From the NCBI RefSeq assembly GCF_002305875.1, contig NZ_CP022098.1, positions 4,216,001 through 4,280,000 on the forward strand: DNA of 64,000 nucleotides, given 5' to 3'. This document shows positions 43,888 to 52,420 of the stretch, piece by piece. Position numbers and translations under genes: made by a program. The notes beneath the pieces were generated by a model. That model was not told the origin of the DNA, made no database searches, and saw only the letters and a list, made by a program, of their open reading frames with translations. Each line of letters begins with the position of its first letter. Within the stretch, counting starts at the first letter, position 1. The stretch is from Cystobacter fuscus. GTDB taxonomy: Bacteria > Myxococcota > Myxococcia > Myxococcales > Myxococcaceae.

Positions 43888-44568
43888 TCAGGCGGGGGTG
43901 AGCTTGTAGCCCACGCCGCGCACCGTCTCGATGATGTCGCCCGCGGGGCCGAGCTTCTCGCGCAAGCGCTTGATGTGGGTGTCCACCGTGCGGGTGTGGA
44001 TCTCCGCCTGGATGCCCCAGACGTCGGAGAGCAACACCTCGCGCGTCTGCACGCGATCGATGCGCTCCATGAGGGTGCGCAGCAGGCGGAACTCCAGCGC
44101 GGTGAGGGCCACTTCCTGGCCCCGGGCTCGCACCTGGTGACGCGAGGTGTCCAGCTGGATGTCACCCACGGTCAGCTGGGCCTCCGGTCCTTCCTCCGTG
44201 TCCGCGCGCCGCAGCACCGCCTTGACCCGCAGCAGCAGCTCGCGCACGGAGAAGGGCTTCACCACGTAGTCGTCCGCGCCCAGCTCCAGGCCCTGGATGC
44301 GATCGGTCTCCTGGCCCTTGGCACTCACGATGATGACGGGCACCTTGCGCAGCTCGGCGTCGCTCTTGAACAGGCGCAACACCTCGCTGCCCGCCAGGTC
44401 CGGCAACATCAAATCCAACAGCAGCAGATCCGGCAGTTGGGCGCGTGCCCGGGCCAGACCACTCGCGCCCGAGCCCACCGCCTCCGCCTCGAATCCCGCG
44501 GCTCGGAGGTTGTACTCCACCAGTCCGGCCAGATCCTGCTCGTCCTCGATGATCAGGATGCGCGCCAT
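43888..44568 (-). CDS. phoB: PhoB/PhoP-like response regulator (phoR-linked)
   Basis: 226 residues: receiver (RILIIEDEQDLAGLVEYN; Asp in LLLDLMLPDLAGS; Lys in YVVKPFSV) plus winged helix (ALEFRLLRTLMERID, TRTVDTHIKRLREKLG, RGVGYKLT). GGAGGAG precedes ATG 44568. Cotranscription with phoR makes it the likely cognate partner. The best PHO-box in the window lies 51 bp upstream, predicting positive autoregulation. The symbol marks family; myxobacterial literature uses phoP for such genes. Confidence 0.93.
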   Translation of the reverse strand: MARILIIEDEQDLAGLVEYNLRAAGFEAEAVGSGASGLARARAQLPDLLLLDLMLPDLAGSEVLRLFKSDAELRKVPVIIVSAKGQETDRIQGLELGADDYVVKPFSVRELLLRVKAVLRRADTEEGPEAQLTVGDIQLDTSRHQVRARGQEVALTALEFRLLRTLMERIDRVQTREVLLSDVWGIQAEIHTRTVDTHIKRLREKLGPAGDIIETVRGVGYKLTPA

Positions 44569-44618
44569 CGCTCCTCCAGGCTCCAGGCTTTCACGCCGCA
44601 TGGCCTACCAGATGGAAG

Positions 44619-44647
44619 GTGACGAGGTCGTGACGCTTTCGTGACAA
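44619..44647 (-). promoter_or_regulatory. PHO-box-like repeat D (three half-sites) upstream of the phoR operon
   Basis: Plus-strand GTGACGA, GTGACGC and GTGACAA begin at 44619, 44630 and 44641, exactly 11 bp apart. On the minus strand TTGTCAC, GCGTCAC and TCGTCAC closely follow the CTGTCAT half-site form. The last half-site runs close to the lipoprotein stop at 44652. Confidence 0.75.
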
Positions 44648-44651
44648 GCGT

Positions 44652-45155
44652 TCACGGAGCGATCGTCGGATCGCACTCCACCGCCGTGAGGGTGATGGGG
44701 GCGGCGATGAGGGGCTCGTTGCGCGTGGCGCTGACGGAGCCCAGGTAGTTGCAGGAACTGCCGAGGAAGCGCGGCGGGCTGGTGCGCGAGAGCGCCTCGA
44801 TGATGACGACGTAGTCGCGGCCCACGGGGATGTCCGCGCTCATGTCCTGGGTGCCGCCGCCCGACAGCGCCGCCGGGAAGCGCAGCGCGCGTCCCTTCTT
44901 TCCGTCCGGCCCCTGGATGACGACCAGTTCATCCGCCTTCACCTGTTGCTGGACACAGGTGCTCTGCAGGTCGGCGCACCGTCGCTCCCGGCCCTCGCGC
45001 AACACCACCACCTGGAAGGCCCCCACCTCGGAGGCGACCGCCTGTGACAGGCGCAGCTCGAGGCCGAGACCCGGGCCGGACGGCTCGGGCGGGGCTCCGC
45101 AGCCCAGGGCGAGCGTGGCACCCAACAGCGAGGACAGGAAGGGACGAGGGCTCAT
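44652..45155 (-). CDS. Predicted lipoprotein of unknown function
   Basis: 167 residues. The lipobox LALGC ends a short signal peptide. The mature part is beta-rich with four Cys (ERRCADLQSTC, SSCNYLG, VECDP) and resembles generic myxobacterial envelope lipoproteins. Its ATG overlaps the stop of the upstream TPR protein gene, so the two are probably made together. Confidence 0.75.
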   Translation of the reverse strand: MSPRPFLSSLLGATLALGCGAPPEPSGPGLGLELRLSQAVASEVGAFQVVVLREGRERRCADLQSTCVQQQVKADELVVIQGPDGKKGRALRFPAALSGGGTQDMSADIPVGRDYVVIIEALSRTSPPRFLGSSCNYLGSVSATRNEPLIAAPITLTAVECDPTIAP

Positions 45156-46054
45156 GGATCGACGCGGACGGTGATGGGAACGGTGCCGCGCTCCTCGGAG
45201 GTGGCGTAGACGACGGCGCCCGCGGTGCCCGCGACCACCACGGCGCCCACGGCCACCCAGAGCCAGGGGCTCTTGTACCAGGGACGCGCGCCGGGCGTGG
45301 CCACCGCGCCGGGCGAGGGGGCCACCTGGAAGACGAGCGGGTTGAAGGCATCTCCCCGGCCCGCGAGCCGCCGCTGCGCCGCGTCCGCCACCTCGAAGTA
45401 GTACTCCACCTCGTAGGCCGAGGCGCTGGCGGGAATCTCGTAGGCGGGCAGGGTGGCGACGTAGCGCTCCTTGTTCGTCCTGTCCCGCGTGAAGTCCACC
45501 GAGCTGTAGGCCTGCGCGCCCGCGCGCCGGTAGAACAGCCGCGCCCGGGCCCCGAGCGCCATGTCCTGGATGGAGGCCACCGCCGTCTCCGGCGCGCCGC
45601 CCTCGGTGTCCGGCAGCGGATCCACCTGGAGGGTGACGGGCCGCACGCGCCGGTTCTTGATGTCCTCCTTGATGCGCGCGTAGAGCGAGCGGATCTTCGG
45701 AGGCGCGGTGCGCGGCAGCTCATAGTCCGGCCGCGCCTGCAGGAGCATCTCGTAGGCCTCGCGCGCCCGCGCCTCGTCGCCCAGGTACAGGGAGGTGAGA
45801 CCGAGCAGGCGGTAGAGCTCCACGAGCTGATCATCGGTCACGTCGGGGGCGTCGAGTCCCGCCTCCAGGGTCCGGACCGCTTCCTCGAACTCGCCGCTTT
45901 CGATCTGCGCCTGCGCGCGAGCGATTTCCGGGCGGGCGGGCGCCGTCTGGAACAACAAGGGCCCTGGGAACAAGGGCTTCGCCAGCGAGGCGCCAGGAGT
46001 CAGCAGGCTCGCCATCAAGATGCTCGCCACCACGCGCTGCCACCGAACGTCCAT
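45152..46054 (-). CDS. TPR-containing envelope protein with C-terminal membrane anchor
   Basis: 300 residues from ATG 46054. A signal peptide (VVASILMASLLTPGASLA) is followed by two tetratricopeptide-like helical pairs (~44-110; AQAQIESGEFEEAVRTLEAG), a beta-rich domain, and a transmembrane helix near residues 258-278 (WLWVAVGAVVVAGTAGAVVY). It probably scaffolds a periplasmic complex together with the coupled lipoprotein. Partner and role unknown. Confidence 0.78.
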   Translation of the reverse strand: MDVRWQRVVASILMASLLTPGASLAKPLFPGPLLFQTAPARPEIARAQAQIESGEFEEAVRTLEAGLDAPDVTDDQLVELYRLLGLTSLYLGDEARAREAYEMLLQARPDYELPRTAPPKIRSLYARIKEDIKNRRVRPVTLQVDPLPDTEGGAPETAVASIQDMALGARARLFYRRAGAQAYSSVDFTRDRTNKERYVATLPAYEIPASASAYEVEYYFEVADAAQRRLAGRGDAFNPLVFQVAPSPGAVATPGARPWYKSPWLWVAVGAVVVAGTAGAVVYATSEERGTVPITVRVDP

Positions 46055-46211
46055 TGGCCGGCACCCTAGCAGACGGTCAGGCCCCGCTCTAGTTTGGGAC
46101 CGGCGGTGAAACCCCGGGCGCCCGACGACATCTATGGGTGTTCTGGCGCGTTGACTGCGGGAGGGGGCCTCCCCATGATGCGCGCCCCTTTTTGGACAGG
46201 AAGAAACAGCT

Positions 46212-46796
46212 GTGTCGATGCGCGTAAAGATTGAAGAGATTCGAGACGAAGGGCTCAAGTTGAACGAGCGGATGAGCCTGGAGCAGCTCGGCACCGCGCT
46301 CGAGGGCTCTGGTTTCCGTGCCACCGAGCCCCTGGCGGTCTCCGCCAGTCTGCGCAAGGTGAGCGGGGGCGTGTTGTTGCAGGGCCAGTTCACCTCGCGC
46401 GTGGCGGCGGCGTGCAAGCGCTGCCTGGCCGACGCGGTGCTGGAGCTGCCCACTTCCTTCACCATCAACCTGGTGCCCGAGTCCCTGGCCCGGGGCGATG
46501 ACGTCCTGGACGAGGAGGAGCAGGAGGAGAAGGACCGGGGCCAGGGCGAGAGCGGCGGCTCGTTCGCGTTGGATGACGCCGACGAGGAGCTGTTCGACGG
46601 CAAGATCATCGACCTGGAGCCCATCGTGCGCGAGCAGGTGCTGCTGGCGCTGCCGATGAACGCCGTGTGCCGCGAGGACTGCAAGGGCCTGTGCGGGCAG
46701 TGCGGTCAGAACCTCAACGAGAAGCAGTGCGACTGCCAGGAGAAGTACGTGGATCCTCGCTTCGCGGCGCTCAAGAACATCAAGCTCCAGAGCTGA
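46212..46796 (+). CDS. yceD: YceD family (DUF177) protein
   Basis: 194 residues. The family pattern is present: CKRCLADAVLELP in the middle, a Glu/Asp-rich loop, and the C-terminal Cys block CREDCKGLCGQCGQNLNEKQ. YceD homologues are linked to ribosomal protein L32 and 23S rRNA maturation. In most bacteria yceD and rpmF are consecutive on one strand; here rpmF is adjacent but inverted and convergent. Confidence 0.92.
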   Translation: MSMRVKIEEIRDEGLKLNERMSLEQLGTALEGSGFRATEPLAVSASLRKVSGGVLLQGQFTSRVAAACKRCLADAVLELPTSFTINLVPESLARGDDVLDEEEQEEKDRGQGESGGSFALDDADEELFDGKIIDLEPIVREQVLLALPMNAVCREDCKGLCGQCGQNLNEKQCDCQEKYVDPRFAALKNIKLQS

Positions 46797-46842
46797 ACCC
46801 GGGGCGGGGGGCTCCTGGCCTCGGGCCGGGAGCCCAAAACAC

Positions 46843-46880
46843 GAAGGCCGCCCCTCCGTTGGATGGAGGGAGCGGCCTTC
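46843..46880. terminator. Bidirectional terminator between yceD and rpmF
   Basis: GAAGGCCGCCCCTCC pairs with GGAGGGAGCGGCCTTC with one bulged base and a 7-nt loop. T-rich flanks occur on both sides (TTGCCTT on plus; GTTTTGGG on minus). It can serve both convergent genes. Confidence 0.75.
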
Positions 46881-46908
46881 TTGCCTTCCTGGTTCCGCGA
46901 AAGGGAAC

Positions 46909-47094
46909 TCAGGCCTGGGCGGGCACCGTCTCACGGCCCTTGTAGTGGCCGCACGCCGAGCAGGCGCGGTGGGGAAGGATCGGCTCCTTGCAGTTGGAGC
47001 ACTGAATCACCTGCACCGCGGCGCGCAGGTTGTTGTTGGCCGCACGGCGGCGGTCACGACGCATCTTGGACGTACGCTTCTTGGGAACACCCAC
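46909..47094 (-). CDS. rpmF: 50S ribosomal protein L32
   Basis: 61 residues beginning VGVPKKRTSKMRRDRRRA, with the zinc-ribbon CSNCKEPILPHRACSACG typical of the four-Cys L32 form. GTG start with GAGGTGA upstream. Component of the large ribosomal subunit. Its orientation opposite to yceD and plsX breaks the usual yceD-rpmF-plsX operon. Confidence 0.96.
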   Translation of the reverse strand: MGVPKKRTSKMRRDRRRAANNNLRAAVQVIQCSNCKEPILPHRACSACGHYKGRETVPAQA

Positions 47095-47294
47095 GGCTCA
47101 CCTCTATATCGTCACGGCCCTGGACCACCGGGGCATCCCCACCGGTCCCGACCGGCAAAAGCTCGGAAGGCGGCGGACCCTAGCCGCTCAAGGCGTGTGA
47201 GTCAACGCGACAGTGGATCCACGACAATCCCGGCGGGGGAAGCGTCCATTCTGCCCCCCTCGCCCCGGAGAGTCCATGGAAGGATGCGCCCGCG

Positions 47295-48377
47295 ATGAGG
47301 CTCGTCCTGGATGCGATGGGGGGTGACCATGCCCCCGAGGCCCCCGTGCGGGGCGCCCTCCTGTTCGCGCGTGAGCACCCGGAGCACGAGGTGGTGCTCG
47401 TGGGGGCACCCGCGCGCCTGGGCGCATGCCTGGCCCGTGAGGGAGGGGCGCCGGGCAACGTGTACCCCTACCCCGCGACCGAGGTGGTGGAGATGGAGGA
47501 GGACGCCTTCGCGGCCATCCGTCGCAAGAAGGACTCCTCCCTGCGGGTGGGCTTCGAGCTGGTGCGCCGGGGCGAGGCCCAGGCGCTGGTGTCGGCGGGA
47601 CACTCGGGTGCGGTGATGGCCGGGGCGCTGTTGCTGCTCGGACGCCTGCCCGGGGTGGATCGCCCGGCGATCGCCACGCTGCTGCCCACGCTCAAGGGCC
47701 CGGGGCACTGCCTGTTGCTGGACTCCGGGGCCAACGTGGAGTGCCGCCCCGTCCACCTCGCGCAGTGGGCGGTGCTCGGCAGCGCCTACATGCGCGCCCT
47801 GCTGGGCATCGAGCGGCCCCGCGTGGCGGTGCTCTCCAATGGAGAGGAGCCCTCCAAGGGCACGGCACTCACGCGCGAGGCCTCCGCGTTGCTCCGGCGC
47901 TCGGAGCTGAACTTCGCCGGCTACGTCGAGGGCCGGAGTCTCTTCTCCGGGGACGTGGAGGTGGCCGTCACCGATGGCTTCACCGGCAACGTGGTCCTCA
48001 AGACGACCGAGGGGGCGGCCGCGGGGGTGACGGGTCTGTTGCGCTCGGCGATCGAGCGGGGAGGGCTGCCGCTCAAGCTGGGGGCCCTGCTGCTGCGGCC
48101 CATCTTCGCGGGATTGAAGACGCGGTTGGACTACGCGGAAGTGGGCGGCGCCCCGCTGCTCGGCATCGAGGGGGTGGGGATCGTGGCCCATGGCCGCAGC
48201 TCGCCCCGTGCCATCCAACAGGCCCTGGTTGCCGCCCTGCGCAATGCCGAGGCGGGACTGCGGGCCGAGTTGACGCGATGCATCGCCCAGGCGGCCTCCT
48301 GGCTCCCCGTGCGTCAGCGCGGGGGGACGAGGGCGTGGACGGGGTCCTCGGGAGAGCCGGGGGGGTTGAGACGTTAA
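47295..48377 (+). CDS. plsX: Phosphate acyltransferase PlsX
   Basis: 360 residues. Family blocks: LVLDAMGGDHAPEAPVRGAL at the N-terminus, SAGHSGAVMAGALLLLGRLP, LLLDSGANVECRP, VAVTDGFTGNVVLKTTEG and GGAPLLGIEGVGIVAHGRS. Converts acyl-ACP plus phosphate to acyl-phosphate, the first step of phosphatidic acid synthesis with PlsY. GGAAGGA precedes the ATG. The C-terminal ~20 residues are an Arg/Gly-rich extension. Confidence 0.96.
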   Translation: MRLVLDAMGGDHAPEAPVRGALLFAREHPEHEVVLVGAPARLGACLAREGGAPGNVYPYPATEVVEMEEDAFAAIRRKKDSSLRVGFELVRRGEAQALVSAGHSGAVMAGALLLLGRLPGVDRPAIATLLPTLKGPGHCLLLDSGANVECRPVHLAQWAVLGSAYMRALLGIERPRVAVLSNGEEPSKGTALTREASALLRRSELNFAGYVEGRSLFSGDVEVAVTDGFTGNVVLKTTEGAAAGVTGLLRSAIERGGLPLKLGALLLRPIFAGLKTRLDYAEVGGAPLLGIEGVGIVAHGRSSPRAIQQALVAALRNAEAGLRAELTRCIAQAASWLPVRQRGGTRAWTGSSGEPGGLRR

Positions 48378-48507
48378 GTGCTGGCCCAAGCCAGGCGAAT
48401 GCGGCAAGAGGGCGTTTCCGCCACCCTGGCCACATGCCCGAGGGCGCGCCCCCTTCGGGAGGGCGACAGGCGCGGGGAGCGGAGTCATTCGGGAGGGAGC
48501 AAGCCGC

Positions 48508-49443
48508 ATGTCGAAGATCGCGTTCATCTTCCCCGGCCAGGGCAGTCAGACGGTCGGCATGGGGAAGGACCTGTACGAGAAGTTCCCCGAGGCCCGGGCC
48601 GTCTTCGAGGCGGCCGACGAGGCGCTGGGCGAGAAGCTCACCCAGCTCATGTTCGAGGGCCCGGAGGCCGGACTCAAGCTGACGGCCAACACGCAGCCGG
48701 CCATCCTCACGGTGTCGGTGGCGGCACATGCCGTCTTCTCCAAGCGGGGCCCGGCGCCCGCGTTCGTCGCGGGACACTCACTGGGTGAGTACTCGGCGCT
48801 GGTGGTGGCCGGCGCGCTGTCGCTGCCGGACGCGGTGCGGGCGGTGCGCGCCCGCGGCTCCTTCATGCAGGAGGCGGTGCCCGAGGGCGTGGGGGCCATG
48901 GCCGCCATCCTCGGCCTGACACCGGACAAGGTGAAGGCGGCGTGCGACGAGGTGGCCCAGGATCAGGTGGTGGCTCCGGCCAACTACAACTCGCCCGAGC
49001 AGACGGTCATCGCGGGCAACGCCCAGGCGGTGGAGCGCGCCGGGGCCCGGTGCAAGGAGCTGGGCGCCAAGCGCGTGATGCCGCTGCCCGTGTCCGCCCC
49101 CTTCCACTGCGCGCTGATGAATCCGGTCAAGCCGCGCCTGGCGCAGGTGTTTTCCGGGGTGAAGGTGTCCGCCCCGAGCGTGCCGGTGGTGACCAACGTG
49201 GAGGCGCGCCCCAACGCGGACGCGGCGCGCGTGGTGCCGCTCCTGCTCGAGCAGGTCAGCGCGCCGGTGCGGTGGATCGAGTGCGTGGAGGCGCTCAAGG
49301 CCGAGGGCGTCACGCGCCTCGTGGAGCTGGGCCCGGGCAAGGTGCTCAGCGGCCTCACCAAGCGCATCAGCAAGGACCTCGAGTCGTTCAACGTCGAAGA
49401 CTCCGCGAGCCTGGAGAAGGTCCTCGCGGCCCTGGGAGCCTGA
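48508..49443 (+). CDS. fabD: Malonyl-CoA:ACP transacylase FabD
   Basis: 311 residues. FPGQGSQTVGMGKDLY near the start, the nucleophile Ser in AGHSLGEYSALV, and catalytic His in PVSAPFHCALM. Loads malonyl groups onto ACP for fatty-acid synthesis. It follows plsX directly, with no fabH between them, and lies three bases from fabG. Confidence 0.97.
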   Translation: MSKIAFIFPGQGSQTVGMGKDLYEKFPEARAVFEAADEALGEKLTQLMFEGPEAGLKLTANTQPAILTVSVAAHAVFSKRGPAPAFVAGHSLGEYSALVVAGALSLPDAVRAVRARGSFMQEAVPEGVGAMAAILGLTPDKVKAACDEVAQDQVVAPANYNSPEQTVIAGNAQAVERAGARCKELGAKRVMPLPVSAPFHCALMNPVKPRLAQVFSGVKVSAPSVPVVTNVEARPNADAARVVPLLLEQVSAPVRWIECVEALKAEGVTRLVELGPGKVLSGLTKRISKDLESFNVEDSASLEKVLAALGA

Positions 49444-49446
49444 GAG

Positions 49447-50193
49447 ATGAGCACGTTCAAGGACAAGGTGGTGCTGGTGACGGGAGGCTCGCGCGGAATC
49501 GGCCGGGCCATCTCGGTGGGCTTCGCGAAGCAGGGCGCCAAGGTGGTGATCGGCTACGCGGGCAACGAGGCCGCGGCGCAGGAGGCCCTGGGGCTCGTCC
49601 AGGCCGCGGGCGCCCAGGGTGAGATCATCCGCTTCGACGTGGCGGACACCGCCGCGTGCGCGAGCACCGTGGAGCACGTCGTCAAGACGCACGGCCGCCT
49701 GGACGTGCTCGTGAACAACGCGGGCATCGCGGTGGACGGCCTGGTGATGCGCTTGAAGGACGAGGACTGGGACCGGCAGCTCGACACCAACCTCCGGGGC
49801 GCCTTCGCCCTGATCCGCGCCGCCAGCCGGCCGATGATGAAGCAGAAGGGGGGAGCCATCATCAACCTCACCTCCGTGGTGGGGGAGATGGGCAACGGCG
49901 GACAGGCCGCCTACTCGGCGTCCAAAGCGGGCCTCATCGGGTTGACCAAGTCGGTGGCCAAGGAACTGGCCAGCCGCAACATCCGGGTGAACGCGGTTTC
50001 CCCGGGCTTCATCGCCACGGACATGACGGCCTACCTCGAGGGTGAGACGCGCGAGAAGATGCTGGGCGCCATCCCCCTGGGCCGTCTGGGCTCCGCCGAG
50101 GAGGTCGCCCAGGCGGTACTTTTCCTGGCCAGTGACGCCGCCACCTACATCACCGGAGAGGTCCTCAAGGTGAACGGCGGCATGTACATGTAG
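49447..50193 (+). CDS. fabG: 3-oxoacyl-ACP reductase FabG
   Basis: 248 residues, standard FabG length. NADPH site [15 protein letters not shown] motif ([10 protein letters not shown]), catalytic Ser in [18 protein letters not shown] Tyr/Lys, and C-terminal [12 protein letters not shown]. Reduces 3-oxoacyl-ACP. Translation is probably coupled to fabD. Confidence 0.97.
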   Translation: MSTFKDKVVLVTGGSRGIGRAISVGFAKQGAKVVIGYAGNEAAAQEALGLVQAAGAQGEIIRFDVADTAACASTVEHVVKTHGRLDVLVNNAGIAVDGLVMRLKDEDWDRQLDTNLRGAFALIRAASRPMMKQKGGAIINLTSVVGEMGNGGQAAYSASKAGLIGLTKSVAKELASRNIRVNAVSPGFIATDMTAYLEGETREKMLGAIPLGRLGSAEEVAQAVLFLASDAATYITGEVLKVNGGMYM

Positions 50194-50297
50194 CCAAGGG
50201 TTGGATCGGCGCGGAGCCTGGAGTATACCGCGCCCGCCTTTACAGGGTCCGGGGAGTATGCTGGACCGTCACGCGGTTTCCGGAGGAATCAACACCT

Positions 50298-50540
50298 ATG
50301 TCGACTTCTGCTATCGAGGCCAAGGTCAAGTCCATCATCGCCGACCAGCTGGGCGTGGGCGAGGAGGAGATCAAGCCCGAGTCCTCCTTCATCGAAGATC
50401 TGGGCGCCGACAGCCTCGACATCGTGGAACTGGTCATGGCGATGGAGGAGGAGTTCGAGGTCGAGATTCCCGACGAGGAGGCCGAGAACATCAAGACCGT
50501 CGGCGACGCCATCAACTACGTCAACACCCACAAGAAGTAG
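50298..50540 (+). CDS. acpP: Acyl carrier protein
   Basis: 80 residues, strongly acidic. Phosphopantetheine attachment Ser39 in [19 protein letters not shown], and the [17 protein letters not shown] helix I-loop. GGAGGA precedes the ATG. Carries the growing acyl chain for the fab enzymes flanking it. Confidence 0.98.
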   Translation: MSTSAIEAKVKSIIADQLGVGEEEIKPESSFIEDLGADSLDIVELVMAMEEEFEVEIPDEEAENIKTVGDAINYVNTHKK

Positions 50541-50615
50541 GCAGCAGTCGAAGGGCCGGGGAGCGCTGGTCCCGCCCAGCGTTCCAACGCAGCAGCGCGG
50601 TATTTGGAGAATCAC

Positions 50616-51872
50616 GTGTCAAACCGACGAGTCGTCATCACCGGGACCGGAATCATCACGGCACTGGGAACCGGCACCGAGAAGAACTGGCAGGCGATGC
50701 TCGCCGGTCAATCCGGTATCGCGACCATCACCCGCTTCGAGCTGGGGAAGATGGATACCCGCTTCGCGGGTGAGGTGAAGGACTTCCAGCCCGAACAGTT
50801 CATCGACCGGCGCGAGGTGCGCCGCATGGATCTGTTCGCCCAGTATGCGCTCGCCGCGGCGGACATGGCGGTGAAGGAAAGCGGGCTGCCCATCGGGCCG
50901 GACGCGCCCCACGGCTACCAGGCCGAGAAGGTGGGCGTCATCGTCGGCTCGGGCATCGGTGGGATCTCCTCGCTGGAGGAGCAGCACCGCAAGGGGCTGG
51001 AGAAGGGGTTCGACCGGCTCTCGCCCTTCTTCATCATCCAGATGATCATCAACATGGCGCCGGGCCTCATCTCCATGCGCTATGGGTGCAAGGGGCCCAA
51101 CTGGTCGCCCGTGTCCGCCTGCGCCACCAGCGCGCACGCCATCGGCGAGGCGTGGAAGTCCATCCGCCTGGGCGAGTGCGACGCGGTCATCGCCGGTGGG
51201 GCCGAGGCCGCCATCACGCCGCTGGGCATGGGTGGCTTCTCGGTGATGAAGGCGCTGTCCAACCGCAACGATGATCCGATGCGCGCCAGCCGCCCGTTCG
51301 ACAAGGAGCGCGACGGCTTCGTGATGGGCGAGGGCGCGGGCATCATCGTGCTCGAGGAGCTGGAGCACGCGAAGAAGCGCGGCGCCAACATCCTGGCGGA
51401 GCTGGTGGGCTACGGGGCCAACTCGGACGCGCACCACGTGACGCAGCCGGCCCCCGAGGGCGAGGGCGCGGCGCGCTGCATGCGCCTGGCGCTCGCCTCC
51501 GCGGGGATGAACCCCGAGGACGTGGGCTACATCAACGCGCACGGCACCTCGACGCCGTTCAACGACGCCAACGAGACCAAGGCCATCAAGACGGTCTTCG
51601 GCGCGCACGCCAGGAAGCTGCCCGTCTCCTCCACCAAGTCCATGACGGGCCACATGCTCGGCGCGGCCGGTGGCGCCGAGGCCGTGGTGAGCGTGATGAC
51701 GCTCCAGCGCGGGGTCATCCCGCCGACCATCAACCTGACCTCGCCGGATCCCGAGTGCGATCTGGACTACGTGCCCAACCAGGCGCGTGAGCAGCGCGTG
51801 GACTCGGTGATGAGCAACTCGTTTGGTTTTGGTGGCACCAACGCGGTGTTGGTGTTCAAGCGCTTCCGGTAG
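50616..51872 (+). CDS. fabF: 3-oxoacyl-ACP synthase II FabF
   Basis: 418 residues from GTG 50616, which has TTGGAG at a normal distance. Catalytic Cys in [10 protein letters not shown], His in [11 protein letters not shown] and [13 protein letters not shown], and a C-terminal [14 protein letters not shown]. Extends acyl-ACP chains by condensation with malonyl-ACP. A TTG at 50604 would add four residues and overlap the ribosome-binding site. Confidence 0.97.
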   Translation: MSNRRVVITGTGIITALGTGTEKNWQAMLAGQSGIATITRFELGKMDTRFAGEVKDFQPEQFIDRREVRRMDLFAQYALAAADMAVKESGLPIGPDAPHGYQAEKVGVIVGSGIGGISSLEEQHRKGLEKGFDRLSPFFIIQMIINMAPGLISMRYGCKGPNWSPVSACATSAHAIGEAWKSIRLGECDAVIAGGAEAAITPLGMGGFSVMKALSNRNDDPMRASRPFDKERDGFVMGEGAGIIVLEELEHAKKRGANILAELVGYGANSDAHHVTQPAPEGEGAARCMRLALASAGMNPEDVGYINAHGTSTPFNDANETKAIKTVFGAHARKLPVSSTKSMTGHMLGAAGGAEAVVSVMTLQRGVIPPTINLTSPDPECDLDYVPNQAREQRVDSVMSNSFGFGGTNAVLVFKRFR

Positions 51873-51879
51873 TCCCCGC

Positions 51880-51905
51880 GCCCCCTTCGCTCGTGGAGAG
51901 GGGGC
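51880..51905 (+). terminator. Hairpin between fabF and rpiB
   Basis: GCCCCCT pairs with AGGGGGC around a 12-nt loop, seven bases after the fabF stop. There is no U-tract, so it may terminate only partially or separate expression of the fab and rpiB-glyA blocks. Confidence 0.45.
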
Positions 51906-51947
51906 TCGGCTCGTGTCCGGTCCAGTCCCGGGTGGAGGAGGGCTCTC

Positions 51948-52388
51948 ATGAAGGTCATCATCGCGTCGGATCATGCGGGACTGGAGCTGCGCCGTGAGCT
52001 GGTGAAGGCGCTCCAGGAGCTGCGCGTCGAGGTGGATGACGTGGGCCCCACCAGCGCCGAGTCCGTGGACTACCCGGACTATGCCCGCCTGGTGTGCCGG
52101 GCGGTGACCGAGGCAAGCGCCACCCGGGGCGTGCTCGTATGTGGCACGGGCATGGGCATGGCCATCATGGCCAACAAGCTCCCGGGCATCCGCGCGGCGT
52201 TGTGCACGGACGAGTTCGTGGCCCGCATGGCGCGCGCCCACAACGACGCCAACGTGTTGTGCCTGGGGCAGCGCGTGGTGGGCGCCGGACTCGCCCGCAG
52301 CATCCTGGAGGCCTTCCTGGCCACCCCCTTCGAAGGCGGGCGGCACCAGCGGCGTCTGGACAAGATTCGAGAGGCCGAGTCCCGGTGA
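51948..52388 (+). CDS. rpiB: Ribose-5-phosphate isomerase B
   Basis: 146 residues. [15 protein letters not shown] at the N-terminus, catalytic Cys and Thr in [16 protein letters not shown], and [21 protein letters not shown]. Interconverts ribose-5-phosphate and ribulose-5-phosphate; the latter also feeds the RibB reaction encoded at the window's right end. Followed by glyA after 32 bp. Confidence 0.96.
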   Translation: MKVIIASDHAGLELRRELVKALQELRVEVDDVGPTSAESVDYPDYARLVCRAVTEASATRGVLVCGTGMGMAIMANKLPGIRAALCTDEFVARMARAHNDANVLCLGQRVVGAGLARSILEAFLATPFEGGRHQRRLDKIREAESR

Positions 52389-52420
52389 CGGCCGGCCTTC
52401 CAACCGAGGAGACACAATCC

